A DNA stretch of 5,876 nt from DATARH01 sp035534535 (lineage in GTDB: Bacteria > Pseudomonadota > Alphaproteobacteria > ATCC43930 > CGMCC-115725): assembly GCA_035534535.1 (NCBI GenBank), contig DATLRS010000064.1, positions 1 through 5,876 of the forward strand, read 5' to 3'. The notes under the pieces were generated by a model that was not told the origin of the DNA, searched no databases, and saw only the letters and a program-made list of their open reading frames with translations. Both the position numbers and the translations under genes were made by a program. This document shows positions 1-5,170 of this stretch, piece by piece; positions within the stretch are counted from its first letter, which is position 1; every line of letters begins with the position of its first letter.

Positions 1-210
1 CGATCCACATTTCCCCTCGCCGCCCTTCAGGGGGGAGAGGGAGGGACCCACGCCGCAGGCGTGGGAGGGTGAGGTGGGTGTCGGCAAGCGCTCTGGCATC
101 CCCCGCCTCACCCCGACCCTCTCCGCCCCCCGCCATGGCCCACGGGGGCGGAGAGGGAGTGAACGAGGAAGGCTGACGATTTGTGCGCCAATCAAGGAAA
201 GTTCGCTTAG
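1..210. repeat. 210-bp dispersed intergenic repeat, copy 1
   Basis: This copy matches 5622-5831 in direct orientation with no indels. I count 10 substitutions, at 9, 47, 105, 160, 162, 174, 192, 196, 202 and 204. It contains three consecutive inverted repeats: 47-54 with 58-65 (8 bp, 3-nt loop), 67-78 with 102-113 (12 bp, one G-U type pair here), and 117-130 with 144-157 (14 bp, perfect). They are separated by only 1 and 3 nt. The last loop carries the palindrome GCCATGGC. No coding frame in it looks real. The true left end lies outside the window. At its right end it overlaps the folP stop codon by a few bases, so it forms the 3' flank of the folB-folP transcript. It resembles the GC-rich hairpin repeats scattered between genes in many alphaproteobacteria (REP/MITE-like). 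Mobility is not shown. Confidence 0.93.
117..157. repeat. Perfect 14-bp inverted repeat (hairpin) in repeat copy 1
   Basis: The left arm CCCTCTCCGCCCCC (117-130) and right arm GGGGGCGGAGAGGG (144-157) are exact reverse complements with a 13-nt loop. The hairpin lies about 50-90 nt beyond the folP stop on the minus strand. It could block or end transcription of folB-folP, but no T-run follows on either strand, so a classical intrinsic terminator is not supported. Confidence 0.85.
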
Positions 211-1019
211 CCGCTGGCGTCGGCCAGCGCCTCCGTCACCGCCAGGGCGTCGCGCAAGGCCGCGGTGTCGTGGGTGCGGATGAAGTCGGCGCCGTGCGCC
301 GCCGCGTAGAGTTCGGCTGCGAGGGTTGCCGGCCCGAGTTCGGCCGGCGCGGCATGCCCGGTGACCGCGGCCAGAAAGGATTTGCGCGACACCGAGATCA
401 TGACCGGCAGGCTGAAGGCGGCCTTCAGTTCGGCGAGGCGGGCCAGAACGCGCAATGACGCCTCCGGCCGGCTACTGAGAAAAAATCCCATGCCGGGATC
501 GAGGATCAGCCGCTCGCGGGCGATGCCGGCGCCTTCGAGGCGTGCAATCCGCGCCGCGAAGAACGCCGCGATCCGCCGCCATACCTCGTCCGCCGCGAGA
601 TCGACGCGCTGCGCTCGCCCCATAGCCTGGATGGCGTGCATCACGACCAGCCGGCAGCGCCCGGCGGCCAACTCGGGATCGACGGCCGGATCGGGAAAGC
701 CCTGGATGTCGTTGAGGTAGGCGACGCCGCGGCTCAGCGCAAAGCGCTGCACCTGCGGCTGGCAGGTGTCGATCGATAGCGGCACGCCGCAGCCGGCGAG
801 GGCGGCCAGCACCGGCGCGAGGCGCCGGATCTCCGCCTCGGGCGACACCGGATTGGACGCGACATTGCTCGCTGCGGCGCCCAGTTCGACGATGTCGGCG
901 CCGCCGCCGGCGAGACGGCGCGCCTGCGCGATCGCCGCTTGGGGCTCGAGAAAGCGGCCGCCGTCGGAAAACGAATCCGCCGTGATGTTGACGATGCCGA
1001 CGATCAGCGGACGCGGCAT
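207..1019 (-). CDS. folP: Dihydropteroate synthase of the sulfonamide-insensitive Sul type
   Basis: This cytosolic TIM-barrel enzyme condenses 6-hydroxymethyl-7,8-dihydropterin pyrophosphate with p-aminobenzoate to give 7,8-dihydropteroate, and it is the target of sulfonamides. The 270-residue length fits the family. Visible motifs are GIVNITADSFSDGG (8-21), SIDT (82-85), NDIQGF (103-108), VVMH (125-128), LDPGMGFF (173-180), SVSRKSF (209-215) and FIRTHD (246-251). The loop after strand 2 reads GAAASNVASNPVS (47-59) instead of the usual GGESTRPGA, and the pABA-side loop reads DPGMGFFLSSRPEASL (174-189) instead of DPGFGFGK. As I remember them, both are the Sul1/Sul2 forms, and much of the rest also follows Sul2. 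I chose the ATG at 1019 because it directly precedes the PLIVGIVNIT strand and lies 4 nt past the folB stop, suggesting coupled translation. Longer starts would run into folB. Identity as DHPS is secure; actual drug resistance is inferred. Confidence 0.95.
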   Translation of the reverse strand: MPRPLIVGIVNITADSFSDGGRFLEPQAAIAQARRLAGGGADIVELGAAASNVASNPVSPEAEIRRLAPVLAALAGCGVPLSIDTCQPQVQRFALSRGVAYLNDIQGFPDPAVDPELAAGRCRLVVMHAIQAMGRAQRVDLAADEVWRRIAAFFAARIARLEGAGIARERLILDPGMGFFLSSRPEASLRVLARLAELKAAFSLPVMISVSRKSFLAAVTGHAAPAELGPATLAAELYAAAHGADFIRTHDTAALRDALAVTEALADASG

Positions 1020-1023
1020 CGGC

Positions 1024-1410
1024 TCACACCGGGCGGTCGCGCTCGATAATCGCGCCGACCGATTCGGCATCGGCAAAGATGTCGAGCTTTTCGACTTCGA
1101 CCCGCAGATGCGCGACCCGCGGATCGGCAAAACACGCGTCGCACAGCCGCGCCGCAAACCCCTCGCACAAATCGATATGGCCCGAGGCGGCGATCTGGCG
1201 GATCGCCGTCACGACCTTCTCATAATTGATGACGCGGCGCCGCTCGTCGCGCGGGAAGCCGGTCTCGGAGGTGGCGGTCAGCTCGACCGAGACGCGCACC
1301 CGTTGCGCCCGCTCGCGCTCGGCGCGGCGGATGCCGATGCTGCACATCAGAACGAGGCCGCGCACGACAACCGTGTAGCGTTGCGGTTGGGCTATCGCGG
1401 CGTCCGTCAT
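1024..1410 (-). CDS. folB: Dihydroneopterin aldolase
   Basis: FolB cleaves 7,8-dihydroneopterin to 6-hydroxymethyl-7,8-dihydropterin and glycolaldehyde in folate synthesis, as a cytosolic oligomer of T-fold subunits. The 128-residue length is typical. Family landmarks are the N-terminal strand VVVRGLVLMCSIGI (14-27) followed by an acidic-basic patch RRAERERAQ, the INYEKVVTAI segment (61-70) with the conserved tyrosine, a LCEGFAARLCDACF helix, and the C-terminal VEVEKLDIFADAESVGAIIER, whose lysine matches the catalytic Lys of the family. The ATG at 1410 gives a normal N-terminus. The sequence before it has only a weak Shine-Dalgarno. The gene reads straight into folP with 4 nt between them. 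Its start lies 54 nt from the divergent mscL start, so promoters for both must share this short gap. FolK, which would supply the FolP substrate, is not in view. Confidence 0.95.
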   Translation of the reverse strand: MTDAAIAQPQRYTVVVRGLVLMCSIGIRRAERERAQRVRVSVELTATSETGFPRDERRRVINYEKVVTAIRQIAASGHIDLCEGFAARLCDACFADPRVAHLRVEVEKLDIFADAESVGAIIERDRPV

Positions 1411-1412
1411 GC

Positions 1413-1440
1413 TTGGCAACCACCGGTTCCGTGCTAATTT
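1413..1440 (+). promoter_or_regulatory. Possible mscL promoter
   Basis: TTGGCA (1413-1418) is one base from the TTGACA -35 consensus and is followed after 16 nt by TAATTT (1435-1440), a poor -10. It lies in the 54-nt gap between folB and mscL, where a promoter must exist unless transcripts read through. This is a by-eye match only. Confidence 0.25.
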
Positions 1441-1454
1441 CCGGCAACAAGGGC

Positions 1455-1459
1455 GGAGG
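1455..1459 (+). promoter_or_regulatory. mscL ribosome binding site
   Basis: GGAGG lies 5 nt before the ATG at 1465. It fixes the mscL start. Confidence 0.8.
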
Positions 1460-1464
1460 CAGGC

Positions 1465-1884
1465 ATGTGGCGCGAATTCCGCGAATTTGCAATGCGCGGC
1501 AACGTCGTCGATCTCGCGGTCGGCATCATTCTCGGGGTCGCCTTCACGACGATCGTCAACTCGCTGGTCAATGACATCATCATGCCGCCGATCGGTCTGG
1601 TGCTTGGCGGCATCGATTTCTCGGATTTCTTCGTGACGCTCAAGGGCGGCTCCTTCCCGACGCTTGCCGCCGCCAAGACGGCTGGTGCGGTGACGATGAA
1701 TTACGGGCTCTTCATCAATGCGGTGATCCGCTTTGTGATTGTCGCGTTCGCGGTGTTCATCCTCGTCAAGCAGATCAACCGCTTGAAAAAGACCGAACCG
1801 GCCGCGCCGGCGCCACCGCCCGAGCCGCCGCGGCAGGAGATCCTGCTCGCCGAGATCCGCGATCTGCTGAAGGCGCGCCCCTAG
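1465..1884 (+). CDS. mscL: Large-conductance mechanosensitive channel MscL
   Basis: MscL is an inner-membrane pentameric channel that opens when membrane tension rises on osmotic downshock, releasing solutes before the cell bursts. The 139-residue length is close to the E. coli protein (136). The start MWREFREFAMRGNVVDLAVG matches the amphipathic N-terminal helix. TM1 is about 15-45 and includes GNVVDLAVGIILG, VNSLVNDIIMPPIG and GLVLGGIDF. The periplasmic loop is about 50-75 and includes LKGG. TM2 is about 77-100 (NYGLFINAVIRFVIVAFAVFILV). A proline/alanine-rich linker (APAPPPEPP) then leads to the C-terminal helix EILLAEIRDLL. A strong GGAGG sits 5 nt before the ATG. The stop TAG overlaps the stop of the convergent VOC gene. 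A short 5-bp hairpin (1885-1897) follows at once. Assignment is essentially certain. Confidence 0.98.
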   Translation: MWREFREFAMRGNVVDLAVGIILGVAFTTIVNSLVNDIIMPPIGLVLGGIDFSDFFVTLKGGSFPTLAAAKTAGAVTMNYGLFINAVIRFVIVAFAVFILVKQINRLKKTEPAAPAPPPEPPRQEILLAEIRDLLKARP

Positions 1885-2477
1885 CGCTGCCGCAGCGACG
1901 GGTCGTGCAGCGTCGTGTCCTGGCCCTGCACCGGATCGTCGAGCGCCGCTTCGAGACCGCGCACCCCTTTCCATTCGGCGGCGGGCCGCGCCCTGCCGTC
2001 GCTGCCGATCTGGTCGATGCCCCAGTAAATCTCCAGGCGGTGGTTGTCGGGATCGCGGAACTCGACGGCGAGTTGGCAGCCGGCGCGGCGGCGGCCCTCG
2101 AAATCGATCGTGACCCCGTGTGCGCGCAGATGGTCGCGGGCGCGCAGCACCTCGTCGAGTGTCGCGACCTCGAAGGCGATGTGGTTCAGATCGACGTTTG
2201 CCGAGGGCTCTTGCGCCGAGCCGACCAGCGCAATGCCGTGGTGGTCGGGGTTGCAGCGCAGAAAGGCCATGCCGCCCGGCACCATCTCGTCGGGATAGAG
2301 GTCGGACACCGCGAAGCCGAGCACCTCGGTATAGAAGCGCACCGAGCGTGCGACGTCGCGCACGTTGATGACGACATGTCCGAGCTTGCCAATGCGGAAC
2401 GGCAGGCCCACGGGGCGCCCGGGCGGTTGCGTCGCGTTGCGGTCCATCGTGCCAACCCCGGCGAGTATGGTTGTCAT
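1881..2477 (-). CDS. VOC superfamily (glyoxalase / extradiol dioxygenase fold) protein
   Basis: This 198-residue protein has one complete vicinal-oxygen-chelate domain at about 29-153. The start KLGHVVINVRDVARSVRFYTEVLGF is a textbook VOC opening. Likely metal ligands are H34 (LGHVV), H99 (LNHIAFEV) and E149 (NHRLEIYW), the H/H/E set used for Fe(II) in type I extradiol dioxygenases and similar enzymes. FLRCNPDHHGIAL (72-84) and DPDNHRLEIYW (142-152) also look dioxygenase-like. The usual GRHxxG ahead of the last strand is GRRRAG here, so a catalytic histidine seen in many ring-cleaving members is absent. The substrate is unknown; catechol-type cleavage, glyoxalase or a binding role are all possible. 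The start at 2477 is backed by a GGAGAGG stretch 6 nt upstream. Residues 1-28 form a non-conserved leader, and Met11 is another possible start. The C-terminal tail (154-198) lies outside the fold. The gene is convergent with mscL and divergent from the C13 peptidase gene. Confidence 0.92.
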   Translation of the reverse strand: MTTILAGVGTMDRNATQPPGRPVGLPFRIGKLGHVVINVRDVARSVRFYTEVLGFAVSDLYPDEMVPGGMAFLRCNPDHHGIALVGSAQEPSANVDLNHIAFEVATLDEVLRARDHLRAHGVTIDFEGRRRAGCQLAVEFRDPDNHRLEIYWGIDQIGSDGRARPAAEWKGVRGLEAALDDPVQGQDTTLHDPSLRQR

Positions 2478-2483
2478 CGCGAT

Positions 2484-2491
2484 CCTCTCCT
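2484..2491 (-). promoter_or_regulatory. Ribosome binding site of the VOC gene
   Basis: On the minus strand AGGAGAGG lies 6 nt before the ATG at 2477. It favours that start over longer ones running to 2564. Confidence 0.7.
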
Positions 2492-2499
2492 CGATATCG

Positions 2500-2578
2500 G
2501 GTGCGCGGCACCGCGGCATTGGACGCAGCAGCGGCAACAGTGCCATATTGCGCCCGCTTTGCAATGCCGTGCCGCACC
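2500..2578. repeat. Imperfect inverted repeat in the divergent VOC / C13 intergenic region
   Basis: The left arm (2500-2521, GGTGCG..GGCAC..CGGCATTG) and right arm (2562-2578) are reverse complements apart from small gaps. The inner 8 bp, CGGCATTG (2514-2521) and CAATGCCG (2562-2569), are exact. The 40-nt centre holds the only promoter-like sequence of the region. It could be an operator, or chance in GC-rich DNA. Confidence 0.35.
2541..2549 (+). promoter_or_regulatory. Possible extended -10 promoter of the C13 peptidase gene
   Basis: TGC followed by CATATT (2544-2549, four of six -10 consensus bases) forms an extended -10. TTGGAC lies 19 nt upstream (2519-2524) as a poorly spaced -35. Transcription would start about 50 nt before the ATG at 2609. 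Confidence 0.25.
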
Positions 2579-2608
2579 CCGTTTACCGGACACCCGACGA
2601 ACGCCGCG

Positions 2609-3355
2609 ATGACCCGATCCAGCCCGCTGCGCCTCTTGCTGCGAGTCTGCGTGATGGCGGTGCTGTTGCTCGCCGGCATCCCGGCGCGTGCCGCGGCACC
2701 TGCCATGGCGGAATGGCGGGTGGTGCTCGTCGCCGGCGACAATGGCGAACCGGCGTTCGACAACGCGGTCGACGCGGTGGCGCGCTGGCTCGTCGAGCGC
2801 GGCGTGCCGCCGCGCGACATTCACCGCCTCAGCGCCAGCCCGCTTGCCAGGAATCCGTCGATCGAGCCGGCCTCGGTCCGGCGGGTGCTGCAGGGGATCG
2901 TCGATCTGGGGGCGCGGCCGGGCGAGCGGTGCCTGGTGTTCATCACCTCGCATGGCAGGCGCGACTCGGGGGTGTGGCTTGCCTATCGCGGCGAATTCCT
3001 CAGCCCGGCCGATTTGGCGCAGGCCCTGGCGCTCGGCTGCGCCAACGTGCCGACCGTCGCGATCGTTTCGAGCTGCTACAGCGGCGCCTTCAGCGGCGGG
3101 CCGATGCGGGCGCCGAACCGGATCATTCTGACCGCGGCGCGGGCCGACCGGCCGTCCTTCGGCTGCGGCGTCGGGCGGACCTACACGGTCTTCGACCAGT
3201 GCCTGCTCGCCACCTTGCCGCGCGAACGGACCTGGCGGGCGACCTACCGGCGAAACTCGGCCTGCGTGCGCCGAAATGAGAAACGGCTCGGCGACCCGCC
3301 GTCGCTGCCGCAGGCTTTTTTCGGCGCGGCGGTGCGCAATCTGGCCGTGCGCTGA
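2609..3355 (+). CDS. Secreted C13-family (legumain-like) cysteine peptidase
   Basis: This is a 248-residue exported protein of the bacterial peptidase C13 type (caspase-like clan CD fold). The signal peptide comprises TRSSPLR, the hydrophobic LLLRVCVMAVLLLAGIP and an ARA site, with cleavage likely after residue 28 or 30. The mature start is the strand EWRVVLVAGDN, followed by AFDNAVDAVARWLVERGV. The His/Cys dyad is plausible: H115 in VFITSHGRRDSG and C156 in IVSSCYSGAF, each ending a hydrophobic strand as clan CD requires. PSFGCG (182-187) and YTVFDQCLL (192-200) are further family landmarks. I chose the ATG at 2609 because it begins the signal peptide; an in-frame ATG at 2564 would bury it. 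No good Shine-Dalgarno precedes either. The substrate is unknown. The peptidase is expected in the periplasm, as no lipobox is seen. It converges with the CYTH-CHAD gene over 17 nt. Confidence 0.88.
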   Translation: MTRSSPLRLLLRVCVMAVLLLAGIPARAAAPAMAEWRVVLVAGDNGEPAFDNAVDAVARWLVERGVPPRDIHRLSASPLARNPSIEPASVRRVLQGIVDLGARPGERCLVFITSHGRRDSGVWLAYRGEFLSPADLAQALALGCANVPTVAIVSSCYSGAFSGGPMRAPNRIILTAARADRPSFGCGVGRTYTVFDQCLLATLPRERTWRATYRRNSACVRRNEKRLGDPPSLPQAFFGAAVRNLAVR

Positions 3356-3379
3356 GCCGCCTGCGGCGCCGCTCAGCGC
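3349..3379. terminator. Hairpin spanning both stop codons of the convergent C13 and CYTH-CHAD genes
   Basis: GCGCTGAGC (3349-3357) and GCTCAGCGC (3371-3379) are exact reverse complements. Inside them CGCC (3358-3361) pairs with GGCG (3365-3368) across a TGC loop, leaving a 2-nt bulge. The TGA of the plus-strand gene (3353-3355) and the TGA of the minus-strand gene (3373-3375) sit at equivalent places in the two arms. A bidirectional terminator is plausible, but neither side has a T-run. Confidence 0.5.
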
Positions 3380-5016
3380 GTCCAGAACGGCTCGGCGGCG
3401 AGCAGGCCGTCGAGATGCTTGCGCAGTTGCGGCTCCCGCGCCGCCAGACGGCGCTCGTGCCATTGCAGAAGGGAATTTCCGGCGGCGACGATGATGCCGG
3501 CGTCGTCGCCTGAGGCGCCCGGCGCCGGCTTGGCCAGATCGGCAATAATGTCGCGGGCGACCCGCAGGTCGTTGGCGTCGCCGAGGTCGTCCTGCAGCCG
3601 TTTCAAGCGTCGGGTGAACCGTTCGACCGCGCCCGCATCGTACAGCCCGGCGAGCATCTCGGTCGCGTAGCGCAGCTTCTTCAGCGCGATGCGCAACCGG
3701 TGCCGCTGCTCCGGCGACTGCTTGGCAAAGCCCTTGCTGCGCCGCTTCGCCAGCCGCCGGCGGCGCGCGAGGATGCGGGCGGCGATCACCGTGATCGGCT
3801 GCGCCAGATCGGGCGATGTCGCCGCGTCCTGCCAGAGGCAGCCGTCGAACCAGCGCAACAGGCGCAACAGCAGCGCGGTATAGCGCCTCGAGCGGATCGC
3901 CCGGGTCGCCCTGGCGTCGGCGGCATCGTGGCGCCGTCGTACCGCGACGGTCAGCGCCGCCAGCCCTTCGCTCTCGGCCAGCACCGGCCACGCCGGCGCG
4001 AGCAACGCCTGTTCGAAGACATCAAGGTTGCGCACCGTGCTCAGCGCATCGGCGAGCCAACGCAGCTCCGCCGTGGCCCGGCGCCGCTGATCGCTCGGCA
4101 GCATCCGGCCGAACGCCGCCAGCATGGCGCGCAGGCGGCGCACGGCGACCCGCATCTGGTGGATGCCCTCGGCGACGCCGGCCAGCACCGCGGGCTCGTT
4201 GCGCAGCAGCTGGTCGAGGCAGGCGATGCCGATGCGCCGCAACGCTTGGTTGCCGCTCAGCTGCGGCGCGAGCTCGACCGGAGCGGCGCGGACCGCTCCC
4301 GGCGGCGCTGCGTCGGCGGCGGTCAGCCGGTAGCCGCGTTCAGCCTTGCTGCGCCGCTCGAGCCGCACCGGCGCGACGGCGAGCAGGTCGAGCGCGACGT
4401 CGTAGAGCGCCGTCGCCGGCCCGTCTTGCAGCTCGAGCTCGACTTCGCTGATCGGCTCGCCAGCCTCGCCCGCCGGTCTGCAGACCCGGCCGCGGTCGAT
4501 CGCCGCCGCGATGCGCGTGCCGGGCGCCGGCATCAGCTCGACCGTGCGCCGGCTGACCTCGGTGCGAAACAGCGGCACGAGGCGCGCGGCAATATCGGGC
4601 CCGAGAAAGCGGCCGCTTGCCGCCGCCTGCGGGTCGGGCCGGGCGTCGCCGATCGGGTCTTCCCACTCGCCGCGGGCGAAGGCGCCGGCGCCATTGCGAT
4701 TGTGTGATTTGACGGTCTGGATGAACCGCCCGTCGCACTCGCGCACCCGCAGCGCCAGGCCGCGGCGCGCCAGCGCATGGTCGGACGTGTCGAAGTAGGT
4801 GCTGATCAGCCGGGCGGGCCGGCTGCCCTCACCCGCCGCGGCGCGGGCCTCCAGGGCGCGCGTCAGCGCCGGCAGGTCGCGGGGGCGGGCGGCCAGCTTG
4901 AGCTCGATTTCGGTGGCGATGCTCGCCTCCGTGCGGCTAGAACGGCCGCGCGGCGATCGCCGCGGCGCACCGCGTCGGCCGCTGCCTCGGGCGCGCGAAC
5001 GAGCGCTCGACGGCAC
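3373..5016 (-). CDS. CYTH-CHAD protein, likely inorganic triphosphatase (YgiF-like)
   Basis: This two-domain cytosolic protein joins a CYTH triphosphate tunnel domain to a CHAD helical domain; related proteins hydrolyse inorganic triphosphate, and CHAD domains bind polyphosphate. Numbering starts at the GTG at 5016 (547 aa). CYTH spans about 33-235: EIELK (36-40, the ExExK metal/phosphate motif), STYFDT (72-77), LALRVRECDGRFIQTVK (87-103) and EVELELQDG (191-199). CHAD spans about 255-540: IHQMRVAVRRLRAML (285-299), LSTVRNLDVF (325-334), RHRLRIALKKLRYATEML (438-455) and LQDDLGDANDL (474-484), with the conserved histidines H286 and H439. The start is uncertain. GTG 5016 is the only standard start in the frame and lacks a Shine-Dalgarno. 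It adds 32 Arg/Ser-rich residues with no domain match. An ATC at 4918-4920, 5 nt after a perfect GGAGG, lies exactly where relatives begin (xATEIELKL). Function as a phosphohydrolase is inferred. Confidence 0.92.
   Translation of the reverse strand: MPSSARSRARGSGRRGAPRRSPRGRSSRTEASIATEIELKLAARPRDLPALTRALEARAAAGEGSRPARLISTYFDTSDHALARRGLALRVRECDGRFIQTVKSHNRNGAGAFARGEWEDPIGDARPDPQAAASGRFLGPDIAARLVPLFRTEVSRRTVELMPAPGTRIAAAIDRGRVCRPAGEAGEPISEVELELQDGPATALYDVALDLLAVAPVRLERRSKAERGYRLTAADAAPPGAVRAAPVELAPQLSGNQALRRIGIACLDQLLRNEPAVLAGVAEGIHQMRVAVRRLRAMLAAFGRMLPSDQRRRATAELRWLADALSTVRNLDVFEQALLAPAWPVLAESEGLAALTVAVRRRHDAADARATRAIRSRRYTALLLRLLRWFDGCLWQDAATSPDLAQPITVIAARILARRRRLAKRRSKGFAKQSPEQRHRLRIALKKLRYATEMLAGLYDAGAVERFTRRLKRLQDDLGDANDLRVARDIIADLAKPAPGASGDDAGIIVAAGNSLLQWHERRLAAREPQLRKHLDGLLAAEPFWTR
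4926..4930 (-). promoter_or_regulatory. Shine-Dalgarno sequence in front of a non-standard ATC codon
   Basis: On the minus strand GGAGG is followed after 5 nt by ATC GCC ACC GAA ATC GAG, encoding the start of the CYTH domain. Motif and spacing equal those of mscL. It suggests the real start is at 4920 and that the initiator is ATC, or an ATG changed by mutation or sequencing error. Confidence 0.45.
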
Positions 5017-5170
5017 CGCAGGCGGCGTCGGATTTATCGATCGGCATCGCCATTATGGGCAGGCTCCGCGGCGGGACCGGCGCGATTCTCGCGTTGACGC
5101 TTTGTTAAGTCAAACCGCGTTTTATCGACAATCGCGAGAACCTCCCCGCTCGCATAGTCGAGAACGATTG
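5017..5170. other. Divergent intergenic region between CYTH-CHAD and the receiver gene
   Basis: This gap must hold both promoters, and extends to 4921 if the ATC start is right. TTGACG (5094-5099) is a good plus-strand -35, but no -10 lies 16-18 nt further on. TTGAC (5094-5098) and GTCAA (5109-5113) form a 5-bp inverted repeat around it. TTTATCGA occurs at 5033-5040 and again at 5121-5128. I see no gene here. Confidence 0.4.

Noticed and set aside
1..210. A CRISPR array or tRNA/rRNA gene within the G-rich repeat
   Set aside because: There are no regularly spaced short repeats with spacers and no tRNA cloverleaf; the palindromes are long unique stems.
1024..2820. A 598-codon minus-strand open frame that ends in the folB sequence
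   Set aside because: Only its last 128 codons are folB. The rest lies antisense to mscL and out of frame with the VOC gene, and reads as Arg/Ala-rich low complexity, typical of shadow frames in high-GC DNA.
2474..3991. A 505-codon minus-strand open frame opposite the C13 gene
   Set aside because: It is low-complexity Arg/Ala/Gly sequence overlapping two well-supported genes, with no recognisable motif.
3700..4707. A 335-codon plus-strand open frame opposite the CYTH-CHAD gene
   Set aside because: It is an antisense shadow of clear CYTH and CHAD motifs; its composition is Arg/Ala/Gln-rich with no domain.
5094..5126. A sigma-70 promoter with TTGACG (5094-5099) and TTTATC (5121-5126)
   Set aside because: The spacer is 21 nt and the -10 matches only three of six bases; no better -10 at 16-18 nt is present.
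5135..5165. CGAGAAC repeated 24 bp apart (5135-5141 and 5159-5165) before the receiver gene, as an operator
   Set aside because: Seven bases repeated twice in GC-rich DNA is weak, and the second copy overlaps the ribosome-binding area.
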